Shown piece after piece: positions 54,511-64,000 of a DNA stretch of 64,000 nucleotides; position 1 is the stretch's first letter; every line of letters begins with the position of its first letter. A model generated the notes under the pieces. It saw nothing but the letters and a program-made list of their open reading frames with translations, did not search any database and was not told the origin of the DNA. Both the position numbers and the translations under genes were made by a program. This DNA comes from Anthonomus grandis grandis (lineage: Eukaryota > Arthropoda > Insecta > Coleoptera > Curculionidae). Location of the stretch: the NCBI RefSeq assembly GCF_022605725.1, contig NC_065554.1, forward strand, positions 27,175,100 to 27,239,099, given 5' to 3'.

Positions 54511-54541
<31 letters not shown>
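54511..54541 (-). repeat. TAA trinucleotide run, possible LINE tail on minus strand
   Basis: About ten TAA units. On the minus strand it follows AAATAATAAATTTTG and so looks like the ATT tails at 22.2 and 24.3 kb; a minus-strand LINE relic lies upstream at 55.7-56.0 kb, though a satellite intervenes. Confidence 0.6.
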
Positions 54542-55029
54542 CAAAATTTATTATTTTTCAAATTTACAATAATATATAAGGAAAATACTAATAGAACATG
54601 AATAATAAAAGGCCATGTCAATGCAGCCTTCAGGCGATGCCATAAACTGTTATATATCGGTTGAAAATAATTTTTATATATAAATTCGGTGGAGATTTAA
54701 GCAATATCACATTATAATATAAACAAATCACATGTTCCGAGGCAATCACCATGACTGATATTTGCAGTTTTTATATTCTCTTCAATACCGCTGCAATTAT
54801 AAGGGGATTTTAGACGATCAAATATGATCGTCAAATGGGATAATATTAAAGAATTTTATAACAAAATGTTTTTGTTGAAACAAGTCGTTGTTGATGAAGT
54901 AACTTTAAGATTTATATATGATTTTTATAAGAACTAATTTACATGATCAACAAAGCGAAGTTTATGATTCATACAAAGGCCTTAGTTCTTCCTAACTGTT
55001 CTTGGTTCCAAGCTGACCTATTAAAATTT
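54542..55029. other. No recognised gene
   Basis: AT-rich, mixed sequence. One possible short palindrome (GATCAAATATGATC near 54818). Nothing else is supported. Confidence 0.35.
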
Positions 55030-55690
55030 TGAATTTTTTTTAAAAAACGAAGACATCTATAAATCAGAAACGCCTATATCCTGGACGTAGTTGAAAAATA
55101 AGCGAAAAATTATTATACAATGAGTGTTTTCATATGTAAATGGACCAACTGCAATAGAAAAGCATAATTGTAAATTAATACCGAAGATATTAAGGAATTA
55201 AGACAGGAATATGTCCGAAAAATCGATCAGAAAGTCGAGATATTGTCTCTCCTAAGACTTATATCCTAGACACAGTTTAAAAGTAATTAAAGAATTATTA
55301 TAACATGAGTGTTTTCATACGTAGTTGAATAAACTGGAATAGAAAAACACAATTGTACTGATACCGCAGATTCGTGTTGAGATTTTGGCCTTCTAAGACC
55401 TATATCCTTGACGCAGTTTAAAAATAAGCGCCACGTTATAATAAACTGAGTGTCTTCATATATAAATGGACCAACTGCAATAGAAAATCTTATACCGAGA
55501 ATATTAAAGAATCAAGACTAGGATTTGTCTGAAAAACCAGCCAATAAGTCGAGATTTTGGCCTCCTAAGACCTATATCCTGGACGAAGTTAAAAAATAAA
55601 CGAAGAATTGTTATAAAACAAGTGTTTTCATGTGTAATTAGATAAACTGCAATAGAAATACTCTAAATGTACCAAAAATATTTTTTTTTA
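55030..55690. repeat. Tandem array E, units about 140-190 bp, four copies
   Basis: CCTATATCCTGGACGTAGTT (55072) recurs as CTTATATCCTAGACACAGTT (55258), CCTATATCCTTGACGCAGTT (55399) and CCTATATCCTGGACGAAGTT (55570). Each is followed by AAAAATAAGCG, TGAGTGTTTTCATATGTAA, ACTGCAATAGAAAA and GTCGAGATTTTGGCCTCC. Unit lengths vary because of deletions. Confidence 0.85.
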
Positions 55691-55719
55691 CGATTTTGTA
55701 GGATAAATTATGAGATTGT

Positions 55720-56010
55720 GAATTTTTGCTTTGTTAGAAATATTATCAAGTTAAAATGAAGTGCTGCCACGACCTGTTTAGTAGTGCTAGGAAAGAAAAG
55801 CAATTCAAGACTTCTCTCTTAAGGAAATTTATATAATAGTTGTACAGCATTACTTATTATATAACATTAGGTTAAATAACTAATAAAACTTTATCACTGA
55901 AAGTATTAAACGCCTTGCTAAAATCTTAAAGATCTACTGTTACTAGACAGGATCGTACTGCAATGGTGGCCTTTTTTAAACCCAGAGTCAAAGGTATTAC
56001 GTTTTTATAA
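55720..56010 (-). pseudogene. LINE reverse transcriptase motif A relic
   Basis: On the minus strand TLGLKKATIAVRSCLVTVDL, a stop, DFSKAFNTFSDKVLLVI. L.DFSKAFDT.. is motif A of LINE reverse transcriptases with its catalytic Asp position in the DL/DFSKAF stretch. Further motifs are not found nearby. Short and decayed. Confidence 0.6.
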
Positions 56011-56276
56011 GGAACCATAATCTTAGGGAGAGAATACTAATATCGTCTATTCTAGTGGCTGCGATTCTAATCTACCATATAATATTAAGTACTTTAACAA
56101 TCTACTTAATAAAAAATAAAATTTGATGGATAATTATTTTGATTATGAAATTGTAATTGTTCAATATGTACTGAATTTTTAAAAAATGTTTAATGCGTGA
56201 AAGTCTAATAAGATATAATAATAATTAAAATTTGTTTTCATAAAAGCTAGGTACCTTTCTATTAATATCGTTTATG

Positions 56277-56278
<2 letters not shown>

Positions 56279-56317
<39 letters not shown>
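56279..56317. repeat. TA dinucleotide run
   Basis: About 19 TA units, a simple microsatellite. Confidence 0.9.
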
Positions 56318-56318
<1 letters not shown>

Positions 56319-57660
56319 CTTCAGGATGTTGATCTAATTTATTGACCATGATCTAAAGGATTAAAAATTCCAATGTCAGTTCTGTGTAATTTTTACATTT
56401 TTCTATCCAAATTCATCTGAAGAAAGACGTTGCATTTGACTTAGTATTTTAAGGCTTTTAAAAGCTTCATTAAGTCAGCTAAAGTTTTATCCCAAGACTA
56501 AACAGTACTATTAAAGACCATTTGAGGAATATGGCCAAAAATACCTGTTTGATGACACAAGCTTTTTCCAGGATAGTGTAAGGATACTTCCAAACTGTTC
56601 TAAATAACCTAATTAAATTTTTCTGATCTCCTTTATAAGTATCTAATAAAAACCCTTGTCGCTATAAATCAATTGTAAAAAACGAATTTTTCTACATTCT
56701 TTAGACATAAAAAAGCATATAATTTTCTTACAATAGTGACGAAAAAAATAGTTGGATGAAGTTACATAACAATTTGCGCGGTCCGTATCAAATATAAATC
56801 TGATAATTTCATTTGATATTCAAGCGAAAAAGAACTTTTATGATAAAACCGTTTTACGTCTCATTTTGTGCAATTTTATCGTTCCAGTCGAATATCATTT
56901 GCATACATTACGCTCTGAATTTAACAGATTTTATGGGGCAGCAGTGAGAATTTGATTTACGGCAAAAATAGTATCCCATAAAAGGCCCTTTTTATTTTAT
57001 TAAAAACACACATCGTAAAATATATTTTATTTTTATTAATTACCCGAAATAAGTTAAAATATGTAATAGCGGACCTGATACACTAATTTAACAAGTAAAT
57101 ATTTTTTCTTTCTAATTAGTCCGTGCCGTTCTTAAGATTTTTATCGCGTAGACCGAGTTGCGGCTAATCACACGATCTCGTGTGGATTTTGTAAAATATC
57201 CGGCGACCTGCCTCATTGCTAATCTTTTTATATGAAAAATTGGCTCTTGTTAAAGACCGAGAAAAAAAAACCGGATTAATAGTCGAGCTGGATTAAATTA
57301 ATTTTGTAAAATCAAAAACCCATAAAGGAGACACAAGTAATTTTTATATTTAATTATCTTGTCCATAAAGAGCTTAACTGATCAAACCGAGAAACGGATT
57401 CATAAATCAAGACGAGAAGCAATTTGATATCGAAATTGTTGATCTGGGCGCTTGGACTAATAATTTCCTGCTGTGTTTAGTAATTGGGTTTGTTGAAAAA
57501 TTTAATGCACTAAAGAAATTGTAAAAATAAAATTAAAATTAGTTATTTATTTCTTAGTTGAAACATATTATCAATTCTTTTTCCAATAGACCAAAACTAA
57601 AAAACTCCCAGTCAGGGTCTCATTAAACATATGTATATAAAATTTCCTTAAAAGCTGCAA
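56318..57660. other. No recognised gene; possible conserved segment near 57.1-57.5 kb
   Basis: The part at 56760-57480 is a more complex sequence (GACCGAGTTGCGGCTAATCA, ATATCCGGCGACCTGCCTCA) with no repeat signature and no supported frame. It may be host noncoding DNA. The rest is AT-rich. Confidence 0.35.
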
Positions 57661-57699
57661 GTTGCAAGTGTTTCGCTTCTATCGAAGTATCATCAAGGC
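57661..57699 (-). ncRNA. Degenerate hammerhead-ribozyme-like motif
   Basis: On the minus strand: CTTGATGA (consensus CTGATGA, one change), stem II ACTTC-GATA-GAAGC with four pairs, GAAAC, then ACTTGCAAC where a short stem III and cleavage triplet would lie. The GTC triplet is not intact. It is similar in layout to the motifs at 14198 and 47818. Confidence 0.4.
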
Positions 57700-57730
57700 T
57701 AGACATACATTACGCAGATCACATTACAAA

Positions 57731-57755
57731 TTTTTTTTTTTTTTTTTTTTTTTTT
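57731..57755 (+). repeat. Run of 25 T
   Basis: A homopolymer beside the hammerhead-like segment. On the minus strand it is an A-run and could be a retroelement tail. Confidence 0.85.
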
Positions 57756-57949
57756 AAGAAATACGAGTAGTCTGTAATTTTGAAATATACTCCAAAGTTG
57801 AGACAAGATTTAAAAAAAATTAGTCTTTTTTGAACTCGGAAGACGTAAAGAGAATTTTACATTAAATTTTAATACTTACTAGTGGTAGTGAGATGGAGAC
57901 CATTGATAAATAATAAATTAATAATACCTATGTATCACAGAATAACTGG

Positions 57950-58545
57950 AAGTTTATGTGACTTTCTTAAGGCGAATAATTTTATTAACGAATTTCTTTT
58001 TATATTTAAATTATGGTCCTGAAAAGGACCGATTTTAAAACCAATCATATTTGGTATTTGATGCCTCGATAGGTGTTCAAACTGCCTTTCATCACATTCC
58101 AAACAAGCTTCCAATCTTCTTTGCGTGGATAGAAACTGGTGTTTCGATTTCAGCAGCTGATATTTCATTTATTGCACCACGGATTCAGTTTTTCATATCC
58201 TGTCTTGTTGTAGGTGGAGTTTGGTACACCATATCTTTTAGTAGTAAAAGTCTAGGCATGTTAAATCGGGTGACCTCGCCGGCCAAGGATATAGACTCCC
58301 CCTTCCGATCCAGCGCCCTTGAAAGTAATTATTTATATGATGCCGCACCAAACGGGAAAAATGTGCTGGGCACCCGTCCAATTGGAAATACATGATCCGT
58401 CTTACTTCCAATAAAATAGGCAAGGAATTTGTTAAAAAATGCAAAAAAAAAACATTACCGGTTAATGTGCCATCAAAAAAATAAGGACCAATAATTTTCA
58501 TTCCGATAATGCCACACCCCACGTTTACACTCATCAGAACATGTT
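57950..58545 (-). pseudogene. Mariner-like transposase relic
   Basis: A minus-strand frame of 98 codons reads MSVNVGCGIIGMKIIGPYFF, DGTLTGNVF, FQLDGCPAHFSRLVRHHINN (second catalytic acidic residue in the QLDGCPAH box), RWIGRGSLYPWPARSPDLTC, LDFYY (third acidic residue in LDF), then a frame change to TRQDMKNRIRGAINEISAAE and another to RRLEACLECDERQFEHLSRH. Three frames are needed, so it is dead. It resembles the relic at 14360 and belongs to the same broad group. The plus frame at 58051-58395 is its shadow. Confidence 0.88.
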
Positions 58546-58954
58546 CTAAAAATCGAATATTTAATTATGGTCTAGTCTAATTTTATTGCGCTTCTCTAGG
58601 GTTGGTAATAGTGAGATGACTCGTCTGGGATTGGGTTAATACTTAACTGCATTTTAATTACGATATGTATCACTTAAAATGATTTTAGATGCCTGAAGAG
58701 CTTAAAAGAATACTGGATAAAATTAAAACATTTAAAAATGACTCTAGTCATAGGAGGATGCTCAATTTTCGCTCAATTTTCGCGATATGGTTCTGGTAGT
58801 TTTAATAAATAAAATGAATGTCTCTTCACATCTAAAATTAACCAGGGTTATTCCCAACAATAATTAACATCAATATTAGGTATGGCCTTATTAATAATTC
58901 TTTAATCGCTTTTTTTTACGAAATCTTTTCTTTGATTTTCTGTTAGATGACCAC

Positions 58955-59125
58955 GTAAATTTACGAAAAAAGGTATATTCAGCATGATGATGCTACAGCA
59001 TATATTGGTGTAGGTATAAAGGAACATCTATTCCAAATCGTTGGATCGGGCGAACTAGGTCAATTTGTTGGCCGTCAAGATCACCTGACCTAAACCCAGT
59101 AGACCGCGTTAATACCTAATGTTTT
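58955..59125 (+). pseudogene. Mariner-like transposase relic, opposite strand
   Basis: Plus-strand pieces: IQHDDATAYIGV (second acidic box QDGATAH), then after a frame change IPNRWIGRTRSICWPSRSPD and LNPVD (third acidic box). It is only 170 bp, the same protein region as 58545-58200 but facing the other way and with a different sequence, so a separate insertion. Confidence 0.75.
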
Positions 59126-59640
59126 AAAGTTAGCATTAATACATTTGTTAGATATCCGATTTTAAATTTCTGAAAGTACTGAAAAGTACATAGATGCTGA
59201 TGGAATGCATTTTGAAGCATATTTAAGTAATATGATATATTATATTTGATTTGTAATAACTATTTGTTGGAGTTTACTTAATAAAGTAAACCAGAAAAAT
59301 TACAAGAAACATAAGGAGCGTCCTAACAAGTCAAAATTAATAAGAAATATTAGAAAGAATTGAGTTCAAATGACTGGAATAAAATATAAATATTTACTGA
59401 AAATTTGTAATTAAATTAAAAAATAAACTAGAATTTCATTAGATTAATAAAAATTTATAGCCAAAGTACTTGAAAATTACAATTGTCTGTCATGAACATT
59501 CTAGGAATATACTCTTATGTCGTATTAGGATTTCCTAAAGTAAATAAGAGGGAGAATTATTTGCTCTAAAAACTAAATACTTGAAATAAAAGTAATTAAT
59601 AATTGTTTTAAATATAAGTAGCTTCAAATGCTTTAAAATA
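59126..59640. other. AT-rich, no recognised gene
   Basis: AT-rich sequence that grades into the satellite that follows. Nothing is supported. Confidence 0.4.
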
Positions 59641-61620
59641 CCTTCAAATGTTAACAGATTACCCTAAAAACTTATGTATAAAAAATGATTTTACGGCGAA
59701 GAAGGCATATAGTAAAAACATTATAGTCCATTCTGGTATGACATAAATCTGAATTAACTCAAAGGCTAAAATGTTAAAATTTACTTATTTGTTCGTAAAA
59801 CCATAGATTTATTAGCGCACCTGGACTAAAACCCGTTTTAGGTTTTTCACTTTAATAAATCTAAGTTAAAATGAGAGAAAAAATAAAAAAGACATTGTAG
59901 TTTAGGCTCTTATGCCATAAATTTGAATGTATTCAGGGGCTTGAATATTATAATTCTATTTAAATTAGATAAGTATTTATTTATTGAAAGCGTTTAATTA
60001 TATTACGACAAATTTATTAATTGAGCTGTACTAAAACTTTTGTTACGGTTCTTGCTCTGTTATATATAGACTAAATTAAGAGAAAAATAGTAAAGACATT
60101 ATAGTTCCATAAGTCTGAATTTACTAAAAGCCTTCTACAAGTAACAATTTTATTTTAAGTAAATAAATATTTTTTAACTGAAAACCTCTATGTATAAAAA
60201 CACGAATTTATTAATGTACCTGGTCTAAAACTTGTGTTAGATTTCTCAATCAATTATATATAAATTAAAGTAAGAGAGCAAATAGTAAGGACATTATAGT
60301 CCAGGCTCTTAAGCCATAAATCTGAACGTATTCAGGGGATTGAAAGTTACAATTTATATTTAAAGCAGTTGAGTATATATTAATTGAATATGTTTATTTA
60401 AAAAACGGTAAAATTATGAATTTACCTAGAGTAACACTTGTCTTAAGTGCCTCACTCTAATATATATAGATTAAAGTGAAACGAAATTAGTGAAGACATT
60501 ATAGGTCTGTAGTTTTATGCCAGATATCTAAATTTACTGAGAGCCTTCTAAATTACAATTTGATTTCAAGTAAATAAATATTTTTTAATTGACAACATTT
60601 ATGTACAAAACCACGAATTTATTAATATACCTGATCTAAAACCTGTGTTAGGTTTCTCACTCAATTATATGAAAATTAAAGTAAGAAGGCATATAGTAAG
60701 GACATTATAGTCCAGGCTCTTAAGCCATAAATCTAAACGTATTCAAGGGATTGAAAGTTATGATTGTATTTAAAGTAGATAAGTCCATATTTATTAATCG
60801 CGTTTATTTTTAATATGACAAATTTATTAATTTACCTCCAGTAAAACTTTTGTTAGGTTTCTCACTCCGTTATATGTAATTTAAAGGAAGAGGGCAAATA
60901 GTAAGGACATTATAGTCCAGGCTCCTATGCCATAAATTTTAATGTACTTAAGAGCTTGAAAGCTACAATTCTATTCAAAGTAGATAAGTATATATTAATT
61001 GAATATGTTTATTTAGAAAACGACAAATTTATTAATTTTCCTGGACTAAAACTTCTCTTAGATGTCTGATAATTATTATATATAGATTAAGATATATAGA
61101 TATTATAAGTGAGAGGGAAATATTAAAGACATAGCAAGGTCCAGGGTCCTTCCTATGACAATAATCTAAATTTAGTGAAAGCCTTCTAAGTTTTAATTTT
61201 ATTTCAAGTAAATAAATATTTTTTAATTGAAAACCTGTATGTATAAAACTAAGAATTTACTAATATATCTGGTCTAAAGCCTGTATTAGATTTCTCACTC
61301 AATTATATGTAAACTAAAGAAAGAGAGTATATAGTAAGGACATTATACTCCAGGCTCTTAAGCCAAAAATCTGAAACTATTCAAGGGATTAAAAGTGATA
61401 ATTGTATTTAAAGTAGATAAGTCTATATTTATTATTAGCGTTTATTTTTAATGTGACAAATTTATTAATTTATCTGGACTAAAACTTCTGTTAGATTTCT
61501 CACTCCATTATATATAAAATTAAAGTAAGAGAGCAGATAGTAAGGACATTATAGTCCAGGCTCCTATGACATAAATCTGGATGTATTCAAAGCCCTCGAA
61601 CCTAGGAACAAAGCTTAGAG
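59641..61620. repeat. Satellite F, about 207-bp monomers with three-monomer higher-order repeat
   Basis: The anchor GACATTATAGTCCAGGCTC (variants) lies near 59717, 59892, 60092, 60288, 60495, 60700, 60905, 61126, 61338 and 61546. Two main monomer types alternate: one with GCCTTCTAAATTACAATTT and AAATAAATATTTTTTAATTG (60092, 60495, 61126) and one with TTCAAGGGATTGAAAGTTA and AAGTAGATAAGT. From 60495 on, the order B, A', A'' repeats with a period of 631 bp (60495 to 61126; 60700 to 61338; 60905 to 61546). The monomer at 60288 looks like an A' head joined to an A'' tail, as expected after unequal crossing-over. No frame is supported. Confidence 0.88.
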
Positions 61621-63496
61621 CTTGACTCACCAGCATGAGTCCAGGTGTTCGAGAAACAAATTAACATAGAGATAATAATCAGATTTTACTTGACATATAA
61701 AATGAAAAACAGAACGTAACTAAATCCAAGATGTTCCAAGCATTATACGAAACACACTAGACGCGACAATAATTTCCCCCTTAATTTTGTTTTCATTTTT
61801 AAAATGCTCCACTATCAAACGTAACGCATATACGCATTATTTAAAACGATCAGATCACGACACGTGCCTTTATTGCCTCAGTAAAAAAGATACAGCGTAG
61901 CCGAAAGTGGTTCCGGGGGTTTTGTTATGACTGCCAAGGATTAATTTTTGAATTATTAAATTTTTCGTGGGGTGCCTTTCTTCCCCCCCCGCCCTCCCCC
62001 GCCGTTACACACACACACCGCACGAGGGCGGCATGCGGTCGCCTTTTGTGTTTTATGTTTTGTTTGCGGATTTCGACGGCTCGCACCACGGATTTATATT
62101 GGATTAATTAAAACTTTGACTTTGCAACGGTTAAAATTTGATGATGAAATGAAACAGAGTAGTTACGATCTCGTTCTTGTAGGCAGTATCCCAGTATCTC
62201 TTTTAATTTCTTCTTAGGCAGTTATATTTTACAGAGCGTCATCGTTATTTGATATTTGATGTAAGAGCTTTAACTCAATAAATCGATTTTCAATAGCAGG
62301 TTTTGTTTCAGAGAGATGACCCCGAACATTTCGTTCTGGTGAACTTTATGAGAATGATTTCTTCTTCATATAAAATGCGACAAAATTATTCCAATTACAA
62401 TAACACTATTTACAGGTACTAAATGAAAATCACTTATCTGATTAATCCAATAACGGCTTCTGAATGAGAAATGCTTTAACTAATGAAGAGTCTCCTCGTT
62501 GCACAGGTTTGCCATAGAAGAATGACGGGTAAAGCGTTGGATTTTCTGATCTTTTTTGAGGAAAAACATGGATTTAGTAGTTAGGATCTTGAATTATTCC
62601 AAGGTTTCTAGAAGAACTTGATCTTTGATGCCAGGTCTATTTAAGAATTCTGAAGAAGATCTTGAGTCTTACTGCAGCTATTTGGCTTCATGAAAAATCA
62701 ATCTGCAGATTTCAAGATCCTCCTGATTGAATGGCTTTTCCTTTGAAGAATAAGAGGGATGCTCCAGATTATGTAAGGTTTGCCTTTGGATACTGAAATT
62801 CCTCTATTCGGGTTATCGCTATATGAATTCCTGTACAAGAACTTAGGTGTTCCTACATGCATTTCCAAACACCGTCATGTAGGATAAAAAAGCGGAATCT
62901 TGAAATCTTGATTTTTTTTTAAATCCCTGTACATTAGAGTTTTTGTGATAAATGCGAGGTTTTATGCATCTATATTTTTTTGATATAGAATTGCATTATA
63001 ATATACTGGGTATTTATTGACTGATTTTACTGAGAAATTAATATTTATCGGACAGTTCTAGATAATGCCAGACATGTTTTTCAAAATTGGAAACTGCTGA
63101 TTTGTATTTTGAATATATTTTTGTTTTTCATAAATAAAACAGTGAAAACATGCTTTACCTTTTACTAGCCGAAGATTTATTTTCAAAACTGTAGCAAATA
63201 TGACCTATGAGTGGCAAATACTAAATACTATTAATAATCCCACCTCTATTTAAATTCAAAAATAATGATAACGGTAAAAATTGTGTTGTGATAAATATAG
63301 TTTATTTTTAAATGTTATCAACATTCTTTATTTTCAAAAAGAGAAAAAATATATTTTATAAGAAAGAGAATAAATGATAGGGAGATGTTGGTAATTGGAA
63401 AAACGTGTCAACGATTTTGTTGAAATTCCTGGTGAGAAAGGACTCGGCTGATAAGTTCGTAAGTTAACAATATCGGGTTTACCAAACGGAAATGTC
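61621..63496. other. Mostly unique sequence, no recognised gene
   Basis: 61900-62100 is less AT-rich, with C-runs and CACACA repeats (61985-62020). The plus frame at 61972-62217 has a proline/histidine-rich start from these repeats and no domain. 62220-63490 is AT-rich with scattered more complex parts and no supported frame. Confidence 0.35.
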
Positions 63497-63661
63497 GGAT
63501 CTTATGCAAAAGCAGTTCGAAAGAACAATGTAATATTTGTTGTAAAACAAAAGGAGTCTAACAAGCACGTAAACCAGATCAAGGAGGATATAAGAAGGAA
63601 GATCCAATCTAACAAACTCATTAGGAAAAAAGTGCCTAATGATAAGAGGAGCTACGTTTAG
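63497..63661 (+). pseudogene. Probable LINE ORF1 (gag-like) relic
   Basis: A 54-codon open run reads GSYAKAVRKNNVIFVVKQKE then SNKHVNQIKEDIRRKIQSNK and a stop at 63659. The pattern VI.V..K......Q.KEDI..KI resembles the segment before the zinc knuckles in gag-like ORF1 proteins of Jockey/CR1-type LINEs. No CCHC knuckle follows. Tentative. Confidence 0.4.
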
Positions 63662-63789
63662 TGGAGAAATGCTATCTCACTTAGGGTTTAAGGATTAACC
63701 TTAAAAAAGCAGAGCTACTACTATTCACGAGTAACTTTGATATTTGAAAGATTCCAACTGAACAGTTGATTTTTCAGAATCACATTAAA

Positions 63790-63970
63790 TTCCAAACTCT
63801 TATGGCACGTTTACATCTACAGGAGGGCCTTTGCTAGCTCCTGGGGCCTGTCCCCTAAGGAATCCCTGAATCTTTCTACATACGTATTGTCAAACCTCTT
63901 CTTACATACGGGATTATGGTTGGAATCCAATGCTTTGTATGCCTTAGCATAACGGGTTCCATTCAAACGG
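63790..63970 (-). other. Unidentified protein-like open segment
   Basis: On the minus strand one frame is open for about 48 codons: GTRYAKAYKALDSNHNPVCK then KRFDNTYVERFRDSLGDRPQ and ELAKALL, then a stop. Composition is protein-like, with charged and polar residues rather than a base-composition artefact, but I recognise no family and there is an in-frame stop just before it. It may be a transposon scrap or an exon; the window ends here. Confidence 0.25.
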
Positions 63971-64000
63971 CCTCAACTAGAGATTTTAAGACTCTATTGA

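Noticed and set aside
58051..58395. 114-codon plus-strand frame
   Set aside because: Antisense shadow of the mariner-like transposase relic on the minus strand.
61972..62217. 81-codon plus frame in a GC-richer patch
   Set aside because: Begins in C-runs and CACA repeats and shows no domain.

Overview
The window looks like a stretch of AT-rich nuclear DNA from an animal, most likely an insect. The reasons are a standard code with a spliceosomal-type intron, and a repeat mixture typical of insect genomes: CR1/Jockey-like LINEs with ATT tails, piggyBac, mariner-type elements with TACAGGGTG ends, Penelope, BEL/Pao and a Crypton-like tyrosine recombinase. A beetle is plausible, but the sequence alone does not prove it. 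I found no intact host gene. Every protein signal I could identify belongs to a mobile element, and nearly all are broken or truncated. The window therefore reads as a gene desert, a very large intron or a pericentromeric-like repeat zone.

Layout. 1-4.9 kb: a 92-bp satellite (family A) carrying a LINE insertion, and a 1.8-kb tandem duplication. 6.4-11.1 kb: a repeat built around AAACTAGGGGTTTC, enclosed by a 0.5-kb inverted repeat and interrupted by a mariner-type element. 13.7-19.4 kb: two inverted mariner-type ends enclosing a transposase relic, a hammerhead-ribozyme-like motif, a LINE ORF1/endonuclease relic, a Crypton-like recombinase pseudogene and the longest open reading frame of the window, a LINE reverse transcriptase. 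21-26 kb: nested LINE, Penelope and piggyBac relics. 27.7-31.1 kb: a large inverted repeat with 760-bp arms and a 2-kb loop, followed by a tandem array to 33 kb. 35-42 kb: LINE scraps, a mariner-derived MITE and a nearly full-length piggyBac with about 135-bp terminal repeats. 42-48 kb: decayed family C repeats and a LINE cut by a 239-bp hammerhead-bearing insertion with a 13-bp target duplication. 50-56 kb: a satellite of about 187 bp, a BEL/Pao pol relic between two tRNA-Tyr 3'-end segments, and another tandem array. 57.6-59.1 kb: two mariner transposase relics. 59.6-61.6 kb: a satellite with a three-monomer higher-order repeat. 63.5 kb: a probable LINE gag relic.

The parts do not form a host pathway. 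What ties them together is genome dynamics: nested insertions with readable target duplications, satellites with higher-order structure, and large palindromes. The less AT-rich unique islands (near 5.6, 19.6-20.3, 26.1, 28.4, 34.6, 36.5-37.0, 43.2, 48.5-49.3, 51.6, 57.1 and 62.0 kb) are the only places where host regulatory DNA or an unrecognised exon might sit. All protein calls come from reading translations by eye; no database search was run.
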